41,480 nt of DNA from Prevotella sp. GTDB lineage: Bacteria; Bacteroidota; Bacteroidia; Bacteroidales; Bacteroidaceae. Positions 34,696 to 41,480 of the stretch are shown here, in pieces. Position 1 is the stretch's first letter. Each line of letters begins with the position of its first letter. The translations under genes were made by a program, and so were the position numbers. The stretch covers positions 1-41,480 of the forward strand of contig JAEEXN010000017.1 of assembly GCA_016291595.1 (NCBI GenBank), given 5' to 3'. The notes below the pieces were generated by a model. The model saw only the letters and a program-made list of their open reading frames with translations. It was not told where the DNA came from and did not search any database.

Positions 34696-36165
34696 CTATC
34701 TCTTCGTCTCAGTGGCTTTGATGATCTCGTAGTCGTGTTCCGTGACAGGAAGTGAGAAATAGAGTGTCGAACGGCCTTGGCGCAGTCCTACCATGCTCCA
34801 GTCCTTGGCAACGACCACACTGCGTTTCGAGCCATCATCGGCGAATACCCATCCTTCCTCGTCTTCCTTTGGCATGCCTATGGTGACGGTTACTACGTCT
34901 CCGCCTTTCGACGACGACGAGAAAATATAGCTGTCGGTCTTTCCTCCGGTAATCAGGATGGCGCGGTCGCGGTCGGGAGAAGCATAGTAAAGCTCGAATT
35001 TATCGGGAAGAACGCCTTCCTCAGGCAATTCCACTCCCAACTCTTTCAACTCGTCGTCGCGCTTGGCAGCAGCACGCGGTTTCTTGTTCAGCATGAAATC
35101 GCTGTCAATCTGCTCTCTCTTGGCCTGCAGCTCACGATTGGAAGCCATCAGGTCGTTTCTCCGCAGCGAGTTGATCTGCATCACTTTCTCCTTCGAGAGG
35201 TCCAGCAACGACATTCCTCCTGCTGTCTCACCAGGCAGACCGTTGATAAAGTCGTGTTGGCGCTGTTCGAAATTCCTGCGTGGCAACTCAACCAGACTGC
35301 GTGCGGCACCCATGTTGACGTCCTTCACTTGCAGGTAGGTCATGAGCGGTTTGTCGACAAGCTTGCGCAACACGCGCTCGGTTCCTTCATCCTCGAATGT
35401 CGTTCCAATCATCTTGCCCGCCATGTCGTAGACGTCCACCTCGCCTTTGTCATTGTAGGCGAACACTAGAATCATGTTGGTCAGTTCCTTCAGGTTGTAT
35501 ATCTTGGCAACCTTCGATTTCTTCATCAGTTCGAGGTCCTTGCCCCAGTCGCCCAGCCTGACCTCCTCAAGGCGTGTGTAACGGCACGGAATAATGTCCG
35601 CACCCGCCATGTTGATGGCTCCCATGGTGCCGTTTTTCACGTATCTCACCAGCGCCAGCTGCTTCATCGGCTCAATGGTCGAGCATCCGGTGAGCAGTGG
35701 CTGGCCGTCGATGCCTTCCAGATTAAATATTCCGTCGCCCTCTTTCAGCATGATCAGCAGATTGTCCTCGAGCCAGTTCCATCCTTTCGGCATCATCAGT
35801 TCCTTCGACTCAATCGTCAGCTTGTTACCATGCAGGTCAATCAGATAGCGCGCATCGGCGTTTCCTACCAACGCGTAACGGCTGAAGATGACGGGCTCCA
35901 GTTCCCAGCTCTCGCCGCCGACCATGTCTCCCCGCCTGTCGATGATGTAGTAACGGTCGTCGTATTGTACAAACGATACGGCATTACTGCCCCAGAATCC
36001 CATTCGTTGGAACACGTTTGGAATCTGGCTGTTGCCTTCCTCATCGCAGGCTCCGTAGAGTCCTGTGGTGCTGATGGTGGTGCGCCAGAATGGGGCTTCG
36101 GTCTGAGCCATCATACCAATAGCCACCGATAGCAGGCATATCGACAAAACGAATATTCTTCTCAT
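34696..36165 (-). CDS. secreted protein with WG-like repeats, unknown
   Basis: A 489-residue protein with a signal peptide (to about residue 20, GMMAQ). The first half carries irregular repeats resembling WG/beta-propeller-type units (YDDRYYIIDRRGDMVGG, VRYVKNGTMGAINMAGADIIPCRYTRLEE, FAYNDKGEVDVYDMAGKMIG). A charged helical section follows (about 300-370), then a C-terminal beta region. I cannot assign a function. I used the ATG at 36165; the frame reaches a TTG at 36171. A full -33/-7 promoter is 31-61 bp upstream, inside the rnr-gene gap. Confidence 0.72.
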   Translation of the reverse strand: MRRIFVLSICLLSVAIGMMAQTEAPFWRTTISTTGLYGACDEEGNSQIPNVFQRMGFWGSNAVSFVQYDDRYYIIDRRGDMVGGESWELEPVIFSRYALVGNADARYLIDLHGNKLTIESKELMMPKGWNWLEDNLLIMLKEGDGIFNLEGIDGQPLLTGCSTIEPMKQLALVRYVKNGTMGAINMAGADIIPCRYTRLEEVRLGDWGKDLELMKKSKVAKIYNLKELTNMILVFAYNDKGEVDVYDMAGKMIGTTFEDEGTERVLRKLVDKPLMTYLQVKDVNMGAARSLVELPRRNFEQRQHDFINGLPGETAGGMSLLDLSKEKVMQINSLRRNDLMASNRELQAKREQIDSDFMLNKKPRAAAKRDDELKELGVELPEEGVLPDKFELYYASPDRDRAILITGGKTDSYIFSSSSKGGDVVTVTIGMPKEDEEGWVFADDGSKRSVVVAKDWSMVGLRQGRSTLYFSLPVTEHDYEIIKATETKR

Positions 36166-36195
36166 CGCCAAATGTTGAATCTAAATTATCGGCTG

Positions 36196-36226
36196 CAAAG
36201 ATAATATAAATATGTGAAACTGCAAA
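36196..36226 (-). promoter_or_regulatory. promoter of the WG-like/HlyIII operon
   Basis: On the minus strand TTTG at 36226-36223, 19 bp spacer, TATCTTTG at 36203-36196. It begins 19 bp after the RNase R stop codon. Confidence 0.75.
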
Positions 36227-36244
36227 AATGGCACGCTTTTTTTC

Positions 36245-38443
36245 TTAGTCGGCCAGTGTGAAGTCGAGCTGGCGCTTCTCCACATTGGCGCGCGCGACCT
36301 TGATGCGTATCGCGTCGCCCAACTGGTATTTATGGTGACGGCGTCGTCCTACCAGACAGTAGTTCTTCTCGTCGAACTCGTAATAGTCGTCGTCCAAGTC
36401 GCGCATCGGCACCATTCCCTCGCAGTGGTTCTCGTCAATCTCGCAGTAGATGCCATAACTCTGGATGCCGGAGATGTGGGCATCGAACTCCTCGCCAATC
36501 TTGTCGCCCATGAACTCCACCATCTTATACTTGATAGAGTCGCGCTCGGCGTTCTGTGCCAGCTGCTCCATGTCGCTCGAGTGCTCGCACAGTTCCTCGT
36601 AGTGCTCCTTGCTGGCGGAGCGTCCTCCTTGCTGATAGCGTGTCAGCAGGCGGTGGACCATGGTGTCGGGATAACGGCGGATAGGTGATGTGAAATGGGT
36701 ATAATAGTCGAATGCCAGTCCGTAGTGACCGATATTGTGGACGCTGTATTTGGCTTTCATCATCGCACGCAGGGCAACGGTCTGGATCAGTTTCTGCTCG
36801 TTGGTACCCTCGCACTCCTCCATGAGCGCGTTGAGACTGCGGCTGATGGCTCCCTTGGTGCCGGCGGTCTTCAGCCGGTAGCCGAATTTAACGATGAATT
36901 CGCGCAAATTCTCCAGTTTTGTCGGGTCGGGTTGGTCGTGGATACGATAGGGCAGGGTCTTGGCTTTGGTGCCTTTTTTCACTTTTCCTACCGATTCTGC
37001 TACTGTCCGGTTGGCCAGGAGCATGAATTCCTCGATGAGTTTATTGGCGTCTTTCGAGCGTTTGAAGTAGCATCTCACGGGTTTTCCCTTCTCGTCGACG
37101 TCGAAATGCAGTTCCTCACTATCGAATTTCACAGCTCCGTTGTTGAAACGCTCTGCCCTCAGGCGCTTTGCCAAGCGGTCGAGCATGATCAGTTCCTCGG
37201 CAAACTCGCCCTGATAGGGGTGCTTCTTTGTGGCGGGCGGAGCCGGTTCGCCACTGCCGTCCACCACGCCGTTCTGCTCGAGAATGGCCTGTGCCTCCTC
37301 ATAGGCAAACCGCCGGTTGCTGCGGATGATGGTATGAGCCAGGTGCCAGTTCTTGATATGGGCGTCTTCGTCCATCAGGAAAATCACACTATAGCAGAGT
37401 TTGTCCTCGTCGGGGCGCAGTGAGCAGATGAAGTTACACAGCCTTTCGGGCAGCATCGGGATGGTACGGTCGACCAGATAGACGCTGGTGGCGCGCTTTT
37501 GTGCCTCCTTGTCAATGATACTTCCTTCTTTCACATAGTGCGACACGTCGGCAATGTGCACACCTACTTCCCACAGGTTGCCTTCGGCGCGGCGAATGCT
37601 CAGCGCGTCGTCGTAGTCCTTGGCGTCCTTGGGGTCGATGGTGAAGGTGGTCACCTCGCGGAAATCCTCACGCTCTCGGATGTCTTGTTCCGTGATTTCG
37701 GCATTAATGCGGTTAGCAGCCTCTTCCACCTGGCGCGGGTATTTATACGGCAGTCCGTATTGAGCGAGGATGGCATGCATCTCCACATTGTTCTCGCCGG
37801 TTTTTCCCAACACGTCAATCACCTCGCCGATGATATTCTTGTTGTCCTTCGACGGCCATTGGGTAATCTTCACCACTACCTTGTCGTCGGTCTTTCCGCC
37901 CTTCAGTTTCTTCTTTGGAATGAAGATGTTCTGAACGAAGAATTTGCTCTCCGTCTCCAGGTAGGCATAGTCTTGCTCCACTTTCAGCTTGCCGACGAAC
38001 GTGTCGCTGGCATGACTCAGGATGTCGGTAACCATGGCTTCCTTGATATGGTTCTGCCGGCGCGCCATCATCGAGATGCGTACGCGGTCACCGTCAAGGG
38101 CGAACAGGGAGTTACGCTCTGACACAAAGATGGGCTTTCCACCATCGTCGGGGATGAACGAGTTCTTTCCGTTGGCCTTACGTCGGAACACACCTTCTTG
38201 TACCTGTCCCTTGGTGTTCAGACGGTAGGCGCTTTGCGACACCTTGCTCAGGAAGTCGTCCCAGGCCATTTCCTCCATGATGTCGATGGCAAGCATCTTC
38301 ATCGGATGTGTATCCAGGTGCAACTGCTTGAAGATATACTTGAAAGTGAACGTGTCGTTGGGGTTTTGCTGGAATAAGGTTGCCAGCATTTCCTGCAATT
38401 GTTTCCTCGTGATGCGTTTTCCGCCTTTCTTTCCTTTTGCCAT
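36245..38443 (-). CDS. rnr: ribonuclease R
   Basis: A 732-residue RNase II/R family 3'-5' exoribonuclease. Order: basic N-terminal helix-turn-helix part (KGKKGGKRITRKQLQEML), cold-shock-like domains (about 70-240), RNB catalytic domain with TIDPKDAKDYDDALS (about 268-282) whose aspartates bind the two Mg ions, SPIRRYPDTMVHRLL (about 592-606), and a C-terminal S1 domain (GEEFDAHISGIQSYGIYCEI) ending with a short basic tail. It degrades structured RNA including rRNA fragments and mRNA. The ATG at 38443 is the natural start. A near-consensus TTAATTTG lies 25 bp upstream. It is divergent from the epimerase gene. Confidence 0.95.
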   Translation of the reverse strand: MAKGKKGGKRITRKQLQEMLATLFQQNPNDTFTFKYIFKQLHLDTHPMKMLAIDIMEEMAWDDFLSKVSQSAYRLNTKGQVQEGVFRRKANGKNSFIPDDGGKPIFVSERNSLFALDGDRVRISMMARRQNHIKEAMVTDILSHASDTFVGKLKVEQDYAYLETESKFFVQNIFIPKKKLKGGKTDDKVVVKITQWPSKDNKNIIGEVIDVLGKTGENNVEMHAILAQYGLPYKYPRQVEEAANRINAEITEQDIREREDFREVTTFTIDPKDAKDYDDALSIRRAEGNLWEVGVHIADVSHYVKEGSIIDKEAQKRATSVYLVDRTIPMLPERLCNFICSLRPDEDKLCYSVIFLMDEDAHIKNWHLAHTIIRSNRRFAYEEAQAILEQNGVVDGSGEPAPPATKKHPYQGEFAEELIMLDRLAKRLRAERFNNGAVKFDSEELHFDVDEKGKPVRCYFKRSKDANKLIEEFMLLANRTVAESVGKVKKGTKAKTLPYRIHDQPDPTKLENLREFIVKFGYRLKTAGTKGAISRSLNALMEECEGTNEQKLIQTVALRAMMKAKYSVHNIGHYGLAFDYYTHFTSPIRRYPDTMVHRLLTRYQQGGRSASKEHYEELCEHSSDMEQLAQNAERDSIKYKMVEFMGDKIGEEFDAHISGIQSYGIYCEIDENHCEGMVPMRDLDDDYYEFDEKNYCLVGRRRHHKYQLGDAIRIKVARANVEKRQLDFTLAD

Positions 38444-38525
38444 AGTCGTTATTGATTAGTTATGTTGCAAATTAACAAAAAAAAGTTGATAATTCCTCGT
38501 CAGCTGCATTAAAAATACATTAAAA

Positions 38526-38557
38526 TTTGGCATTTTATGCAGTTTTAGCTAACTTCG
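38526..38557 (+). promoter_or_regulatory. promoter of the epimerase gene
   Basis: TTTG at 38526-38529, 20 bp spacer, TAACTTCG at 38550-38557 (one mismatch). Only eight bases separate the -7 box from the ATG, so the leader would be very short. Confidence 0.55.
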
Positions 38558-38565
38558 CACCCGAA

Positions 38566-39606
38566 ATGAAGATATTAGTCACAGGTGCCAGCGGCTTCAT
38601 CGGTTCGTTTATTGTCGAGGAGGCGCTACGAAGAGGATTGGAAGTGTGGGCTGCCGTCAGGGCGAGCAGCTCGCGCGAGTGGCTGCAGGACAGTCGTATC
38701 AACTTCATCGAACTGGATTTCCGGTCGCAACAACGGCTGGAGGAACAGCTCGCGGGCCATTCCTTCGACTATGTCGTGCATGCAGCAGGCGTGACGAAAT
38801 GTCTTGACAAGCAGGACTTTTTCCGTACTAACACCGAGGGAACGAAGAATCTGGTGCGGGCGCTCATCGCCCTTCAGATGCCCGTCCGGCGTTTTGTCTA
38901 TCTCAGTTCGCTCAGCATCTTCGGGGCTATTCGTGAGCAACAGCCTTACGAGGAGATTCGTGAGAGCGACACGCCCCGGCCCAATACAGCCTACGGGCAG
39001 AGCAAACTGTTGGCCGAGCAGTTTCTGGAAAGCCTCAACCAAGGTGAAAACGAAGAGACGGAAACTTCCGGTTCTCACGAGGGAAACAGTTTTCCTTATG
39101 TCATTCTCCGCCCCACAGGCGTCTATGGTCCGCGCGAGAAAGACTATTTCCTCATGGCCAAGAGCATCAAGGCGCATAGCGATTTCGCTGTCGGTTTCCG
39201 CCGTCAGGACATCACGTTCGTCTATGTGAAGGATGTGGTGCAAGCGGTCTTCCTGGCTCTCGACCGCGGAGTGACGGGCCGGAAATACTTCCTCAGCGAC
39301 GGAAGAGTCTATCAGAGCAGCACGTTCAGCGACTTCATCCGTCGCGAACTGGGCTCGCCTTGGTGGATACGTATTACTGCACCAGTGTGGCTTCTTCGCG
39401 TGGTAACGTTCTGTGGCGAGCATATCGGACGGATGACGGGAAAGATCTCTGCCCTGAACAACGATAAATACCATATTCTGAAGCAGCGTAACTGGCGGTG
39501 CGACATCCAACCGGCTATCGACGAACTGGGCTATCATCCTCAGTATCAGCTCGAAGAGGGTGTCAAGGAAACCATCCGTTGGTATCAGGAGCACGGATGG
39601 CTATAG
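38566..39606 (+). CDS. NAD-dependent epimerase/dehydratase (extended SDR)
   Basis: A 346-residue Rossmann-fold enzyme. The dinucleotide loop GASGFIG is at residues 7-13, the catalytic YGQSK (Y143, K147) is in place and SSLSIFG precedes it as the serine strand. RPTGVYGPRE is the typical SDR substrate-domain turn. Substrates of such proteins are nucleotide sugars or sterol/lipid-like compounds; the sequence does not say which. The ATG at 38566 gives the canonical MKILVTGASG start; the longer open frame upstream runs through the promoter and is rejected. The PAP2 gene follows after 69 nt. Confidence 0.88.
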   Translation: MKILVTGASGFIGSFIVEEALRRGLEVWAAVRASSSREWLQDSRINFIELDFRSQQRLEEQLAGHSFDYVVHAAGVTKCLDKQDFFRTNTEGTKNLVRALIALQMPVRRFVYLSSLSIFGAIREQQPYEEIRESDTPRPNTAYGQSKLLAEQFLESLNQGENEETETSGSHEGNSFPYVILRPTGVYGPREKDYFLMAKSIKAHSDFAVGFRRQDITFVYVKDVVQAVFLALDRGVTGRKYFLSDGRVYQSSTFSDFIRRELGSPWWIRITAPVWLLRVVTFCGEHIGRMTGKISALNNDKYHILKQRNWRCDIQPAIDELGYHPQYQLEEGVKETIRWYQEHGWL

Positions 39607-39675
39607 GATGGATGACGGTCCGTTGGCTTATCCGTAAACAGTGATGAAAAGGTCTGACAATAGATTATTATTCGT

Positions 39676-40650
39676 TTGAAAAACCTCTTTACCATAGAAA
39701 AGAATCCGCATCGGGGGCTGTTTGCTTTCGAATGGGTAGTTGTGGCGTATATGCTGCTGACGCTTGTCGTCATTCTTTTCACATGGACCAAGCTCGTCAA
39801 TCCCATCTCGATGCTCTGGGGCAGGTTCCATTTTGTGGCCATGACCGCCGCACTATGGGCAGTCTACCGCCTGATACCGTGCCGGCTGACTCGTTTCCTA
39901 CGTCTGGTGGGACAGATGGCATTGCTCTCATGGTGGTATCCCGATACCTATGAGTTAAACCGTATCTTCCCCAATCTCGACCATCTCTTCGCTACCTGGG
40001 AGCAGCAACTGTTCGGTTGCCAGCCCGCCCTGCTCTTCTCTCAGGCCGTTAGCAGTCCTGTTTTCAGCGAGCTGATGGACCTCGGCTATGCCAGTTATTT
40101 CCCCATGATGGTTGTCGTCATGGTCTATTATTTTTTCTGCCGGTACAAGGAATTTCAGCGCGCGGCGTGGATATTGCTGGCATCGTTCATGCTCTATTAC
40201 GTCATCTTTGTCTTCCTACCCGTCACCGGTCCCCAATACTATTATGGTGCGGTAGGACTCGACCAGATAGCACATGGCTTTTTCCCCAATGTGGGCGACT
40301 ATTTCATGCACAATACGGAGCGCCTGACCAGTCCCGGATGGACCGACGGCGTGTTCTACCAGCTTGTCGAGAGTGCCCATGATGCAGGCGAACGGCCCAC
40401 GGCAGCCTTCCCCAGCTCACATGTGGGCATCACCACCGTACTCATGTTGCTCAGCCTGCGCGCCCGCAGCAACCGTTTGACCTTCTTACTGCTGCCATTC
40501 TTCATCCTGATGTGCTTCTCCACGGTCTACATCCAGGCTCATTATGTCATCGATGCCGTCGCCGGACTTCTCTCAGGCATCGCCTTCTACTTCTTGTTCG
40601 ACTGGTTGGGAAACAAGTGGAAAGTAGACCCAAAAACGAGCGGAAAGTAA
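39676..40650 (+). CDS. PAP2-superfamily membrane phosphatase/transferase
   Basis: A 324-residue inner-membrane protein with about six membrane segments. The PAP2 motifs PTAAFPSSHVG (catalytic H249) and AHYVIDAVAG (H289, D293) are present, as in PAP2_3 proteins, which include inositol-phosphorylceramide synthase-like enzymes. It may remove phosphate from, or exchange the head group of, a lipid; Bacteroidota make sphingolipids, so that is a plausible pathway but unproven. The frame has no ATG before the second membrane segment; the start is taken as TTG at 39676, after an in-frame stop at 39661. Confidence 0.82.
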   Translation: MKNLFTIEKNPHRGLFAFEWVVVAYMLLTLVVILFTWTKLVNPISMLWGRFHFVAMTAALWAVYRLIPCRLTRFLRLVGQMALLSWWYPDTYELNRIFPNLDHLFATWEQQLFGCQPALLFSQAVSSPVFSELMDLGYASYFPMMVVVMVYYFFCRYKEFQRAAWILLASFMLYYVIFVFLPVTGPQYYYGAVGLDQIAHGFFPNVGDYFMHNTERLTSPGWTDGVFYQLVESAHDAGERPTAAFPSSHVGITTVLMLLSLRARSNRLTFLLLPFFILMCFSTVYIQAHYVIDAVAGLLSGIAFYFLFDWLGNKWKVDPKTSGK

Positions 40651-40731
40651 ATTTTTACCTACTGAGATATGTGTTCCCCTCACGTTCGTCTTCTGCATGC
40701 AAATGTCATAACATTGTAATATCAATTCTTC

Positions 40732-40760
40732 TTGGTTTCAGGAATTATTCACTAACTTTA
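40732..40760 (+). promoter_or_regulatory. possible promoter of the response regulator gene
   Basis: TTG at 40732-40734, 18 bp spacer, TAACTTTA at 40753-40760 (one mismatch to TAnnTTTG). Confidence 0.4.
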
Positions 40761-40782
40761 CCGCCTTAAATGTTCATGGTTT

Positions 40783-41475
40783 ATGAAAATACTTGTTGTA
40801 GACGACGAGTTAGATATTTGTGAGATTCTTCAATACAACCTCGAGACTGAAGGTTTTGAGGTCGTAACAGCCTACTCGGCCGAGGAAGCACTGGAATTGC
40901 CTCTTCAGGATTTCGGACTGATTCTGCTGGACGTGATGATGGGCGAGATGTCTGGTTTCCAGATGGCGCGCAGATTGAAGAACAATCCCGCTACAGCACA
41001 TATTCCCATCATTTTCATCACAGCACTCGAAGGAGAGGACAATCTGGTGAAAGGACTGAATATCGGTGCTGACGACTATATTGCCAAGCCACTAAGTATG
41101 AAAGAGGTGAAAGCCAGGGTCAGGGCAGTGCTCAGACGGTCGTCCCAGTCGCAAAACTCTGTCGCATCCCCCGATGACTGTAAGATTGCCTATGAAGGCA
41201 TCTTGCTCGATTTAAATGCGAAGACTGTTACCTGCGACGGTCAGGAGTTGGTGTTTACCAAACTGGAGTTTGAGTTGCTGTCGTTTTTTCTCCAGCACCC
41301 TAACAGGGTTTTCTCGCGAGAAGACTTACTGAAATATTGCTGGCCGCAGGATGTGATGGTACTCGACCGAACGGTAGATGTGAACATTACCCGGCTGCGC
41401 AAGAAGATTGGCCGTTATGGTAAACATATTAAGACACGTGTAGGCTATGGCAACTGCTTTGAAAGATGCGATTAA
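40783..41475 (+). CDS. OmpR-family response regulator
   Basis: A 230-residue two-component regulator. The receiver domain has the acidic pair D7/D8, phospho-acceptor D50 (LLDVMM), T80 and K102 (AKPL). The C-terminal winged helix (about 135-228) has KLEFELLSFFLQHPNRVFSREDLL and the recognition segment DRTVDVNITRLRKKIG. It ends VGYGNCFERCD where many members have VGYRF-type endings. It would bind DNA when phosphorylated by a histidine kinase. None is seen in the window; the sequence stops five bases after this gene, so the kinase may lie to the right. Confidence 0.94.
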   Translation: MKILVVDDELDICEILQYNLETEGFEVVTAYSAEEALELPLQDFGLILLDVMMGEMSGFQMARRLKNNPATAHIPIIFITALEGEDNLVKGLNIGADDYIAKPLSMKEVKARVRAVLRRSSQSQNSVASPDDCKIAYEGILLDLNAKTVTCDGQELVFTKLEFELLSFFLQHPNRVFSREDLLKYCWPQDVMVLDRTVDVNITRLRKKIGRYGKHIKTRVGYGNCFERCD

Positions 41476-41480
41476 GCGAA

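Noticed and set aside
37499..38122. Long plus-strand frames opposite rnr, and similar frames opposite the epimerase
   Set aside because: Shadows of G/C-rich codons of well-identified genes on the other strand.

Overview
The window comes from a member of the Bacteroidales, most likely Prevotella or a close relative. The evidence is the 16S rRNA sequence on the minus strand at the left edge, the Bacteroidota-type promoters (TTTG, 19-21 bp, TAnnTTTG) in front of many genes, and family-level content: Bacteroidota RpoZ and BamD, DUF4293, DUF4468, a Porin_10-type barrel, a CHU_C/type IX secretion cargo, and a membrane-spanning TPR-HTH regulator. No species can be named from this alone. No transposase, integrase, tRNA or CRISPR array was found.

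Layout. 1-1315: 5' two thirds of a 16S rRNA gene (minus), its leader and a consensus promoter. 1423-4186: a secreted GH43 glycosidase behind an uncharacterised ATP-grasp-like protein (minus). 4306-9100: an AAA_14/DUF4143 ATPase and pyruvate:ferredoxin oxidoreductase (nifJ), ended by a clear terminator. 9381-10043: a lipoprotein with an LEA-like helical tail. 10147-11821: bamD-rpoZ-DUF4293 operon (minus). 11957-17604: uvrB, a coiled-coil DUF4468 protein, a small membrane protein and a large outer-membrane barrel. 17631-19257: divergent menA and HD-domain genes with interleaved promoters. 19594-23402: LysM/periplasmic-binding protein, PorT-like barrel and POT transporter (minus). 23629-27249: a small CHU_C protein and uvrA. 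27250-28417: about 1.2 kb without a convincing gene, rich in small repeats and ending in a long structured leader. 28418-33504: a TPR-transmembrane-HTH regulator followed by five small secreted or lipid-anchored envelope genes. 33505-33918: palindromic and tandem-repeat DNA. 33919-38443: HlyIII-like protein, WG-repeat-like secreted protein and RNase R (minus). 38566-41475: NAD-dependent epimerase, PAP2-family lipid enzyme and an OmpR-type response regulator.

The most interesting segment is 28167-32921. The regulator (periplasmic TPRs, one membrane span, cytoplasmic LuxR-like HTH) has a leader of about 216 nt with a 14-codon upstream ORF and a terminator-like hairpin. The next three genes (secreted protein, outer-membrane barrel, FKBP-like lipoprotein) each start with the same hairpin, placed 2-3 nt after the -7 box. 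Its stem is kept by base-pair changes among the three copies (G-C/A-U/G-U at one pair, G-C/C-G at another). A second hairpin family lies downstream of the second and third of these genes, also with compensatory changes. I read this as a small envelope regulon sharing a structured 5' RNA element, possibly under the adjacent regulator; the sequence supports the shared element, while the regulatory link is inference.
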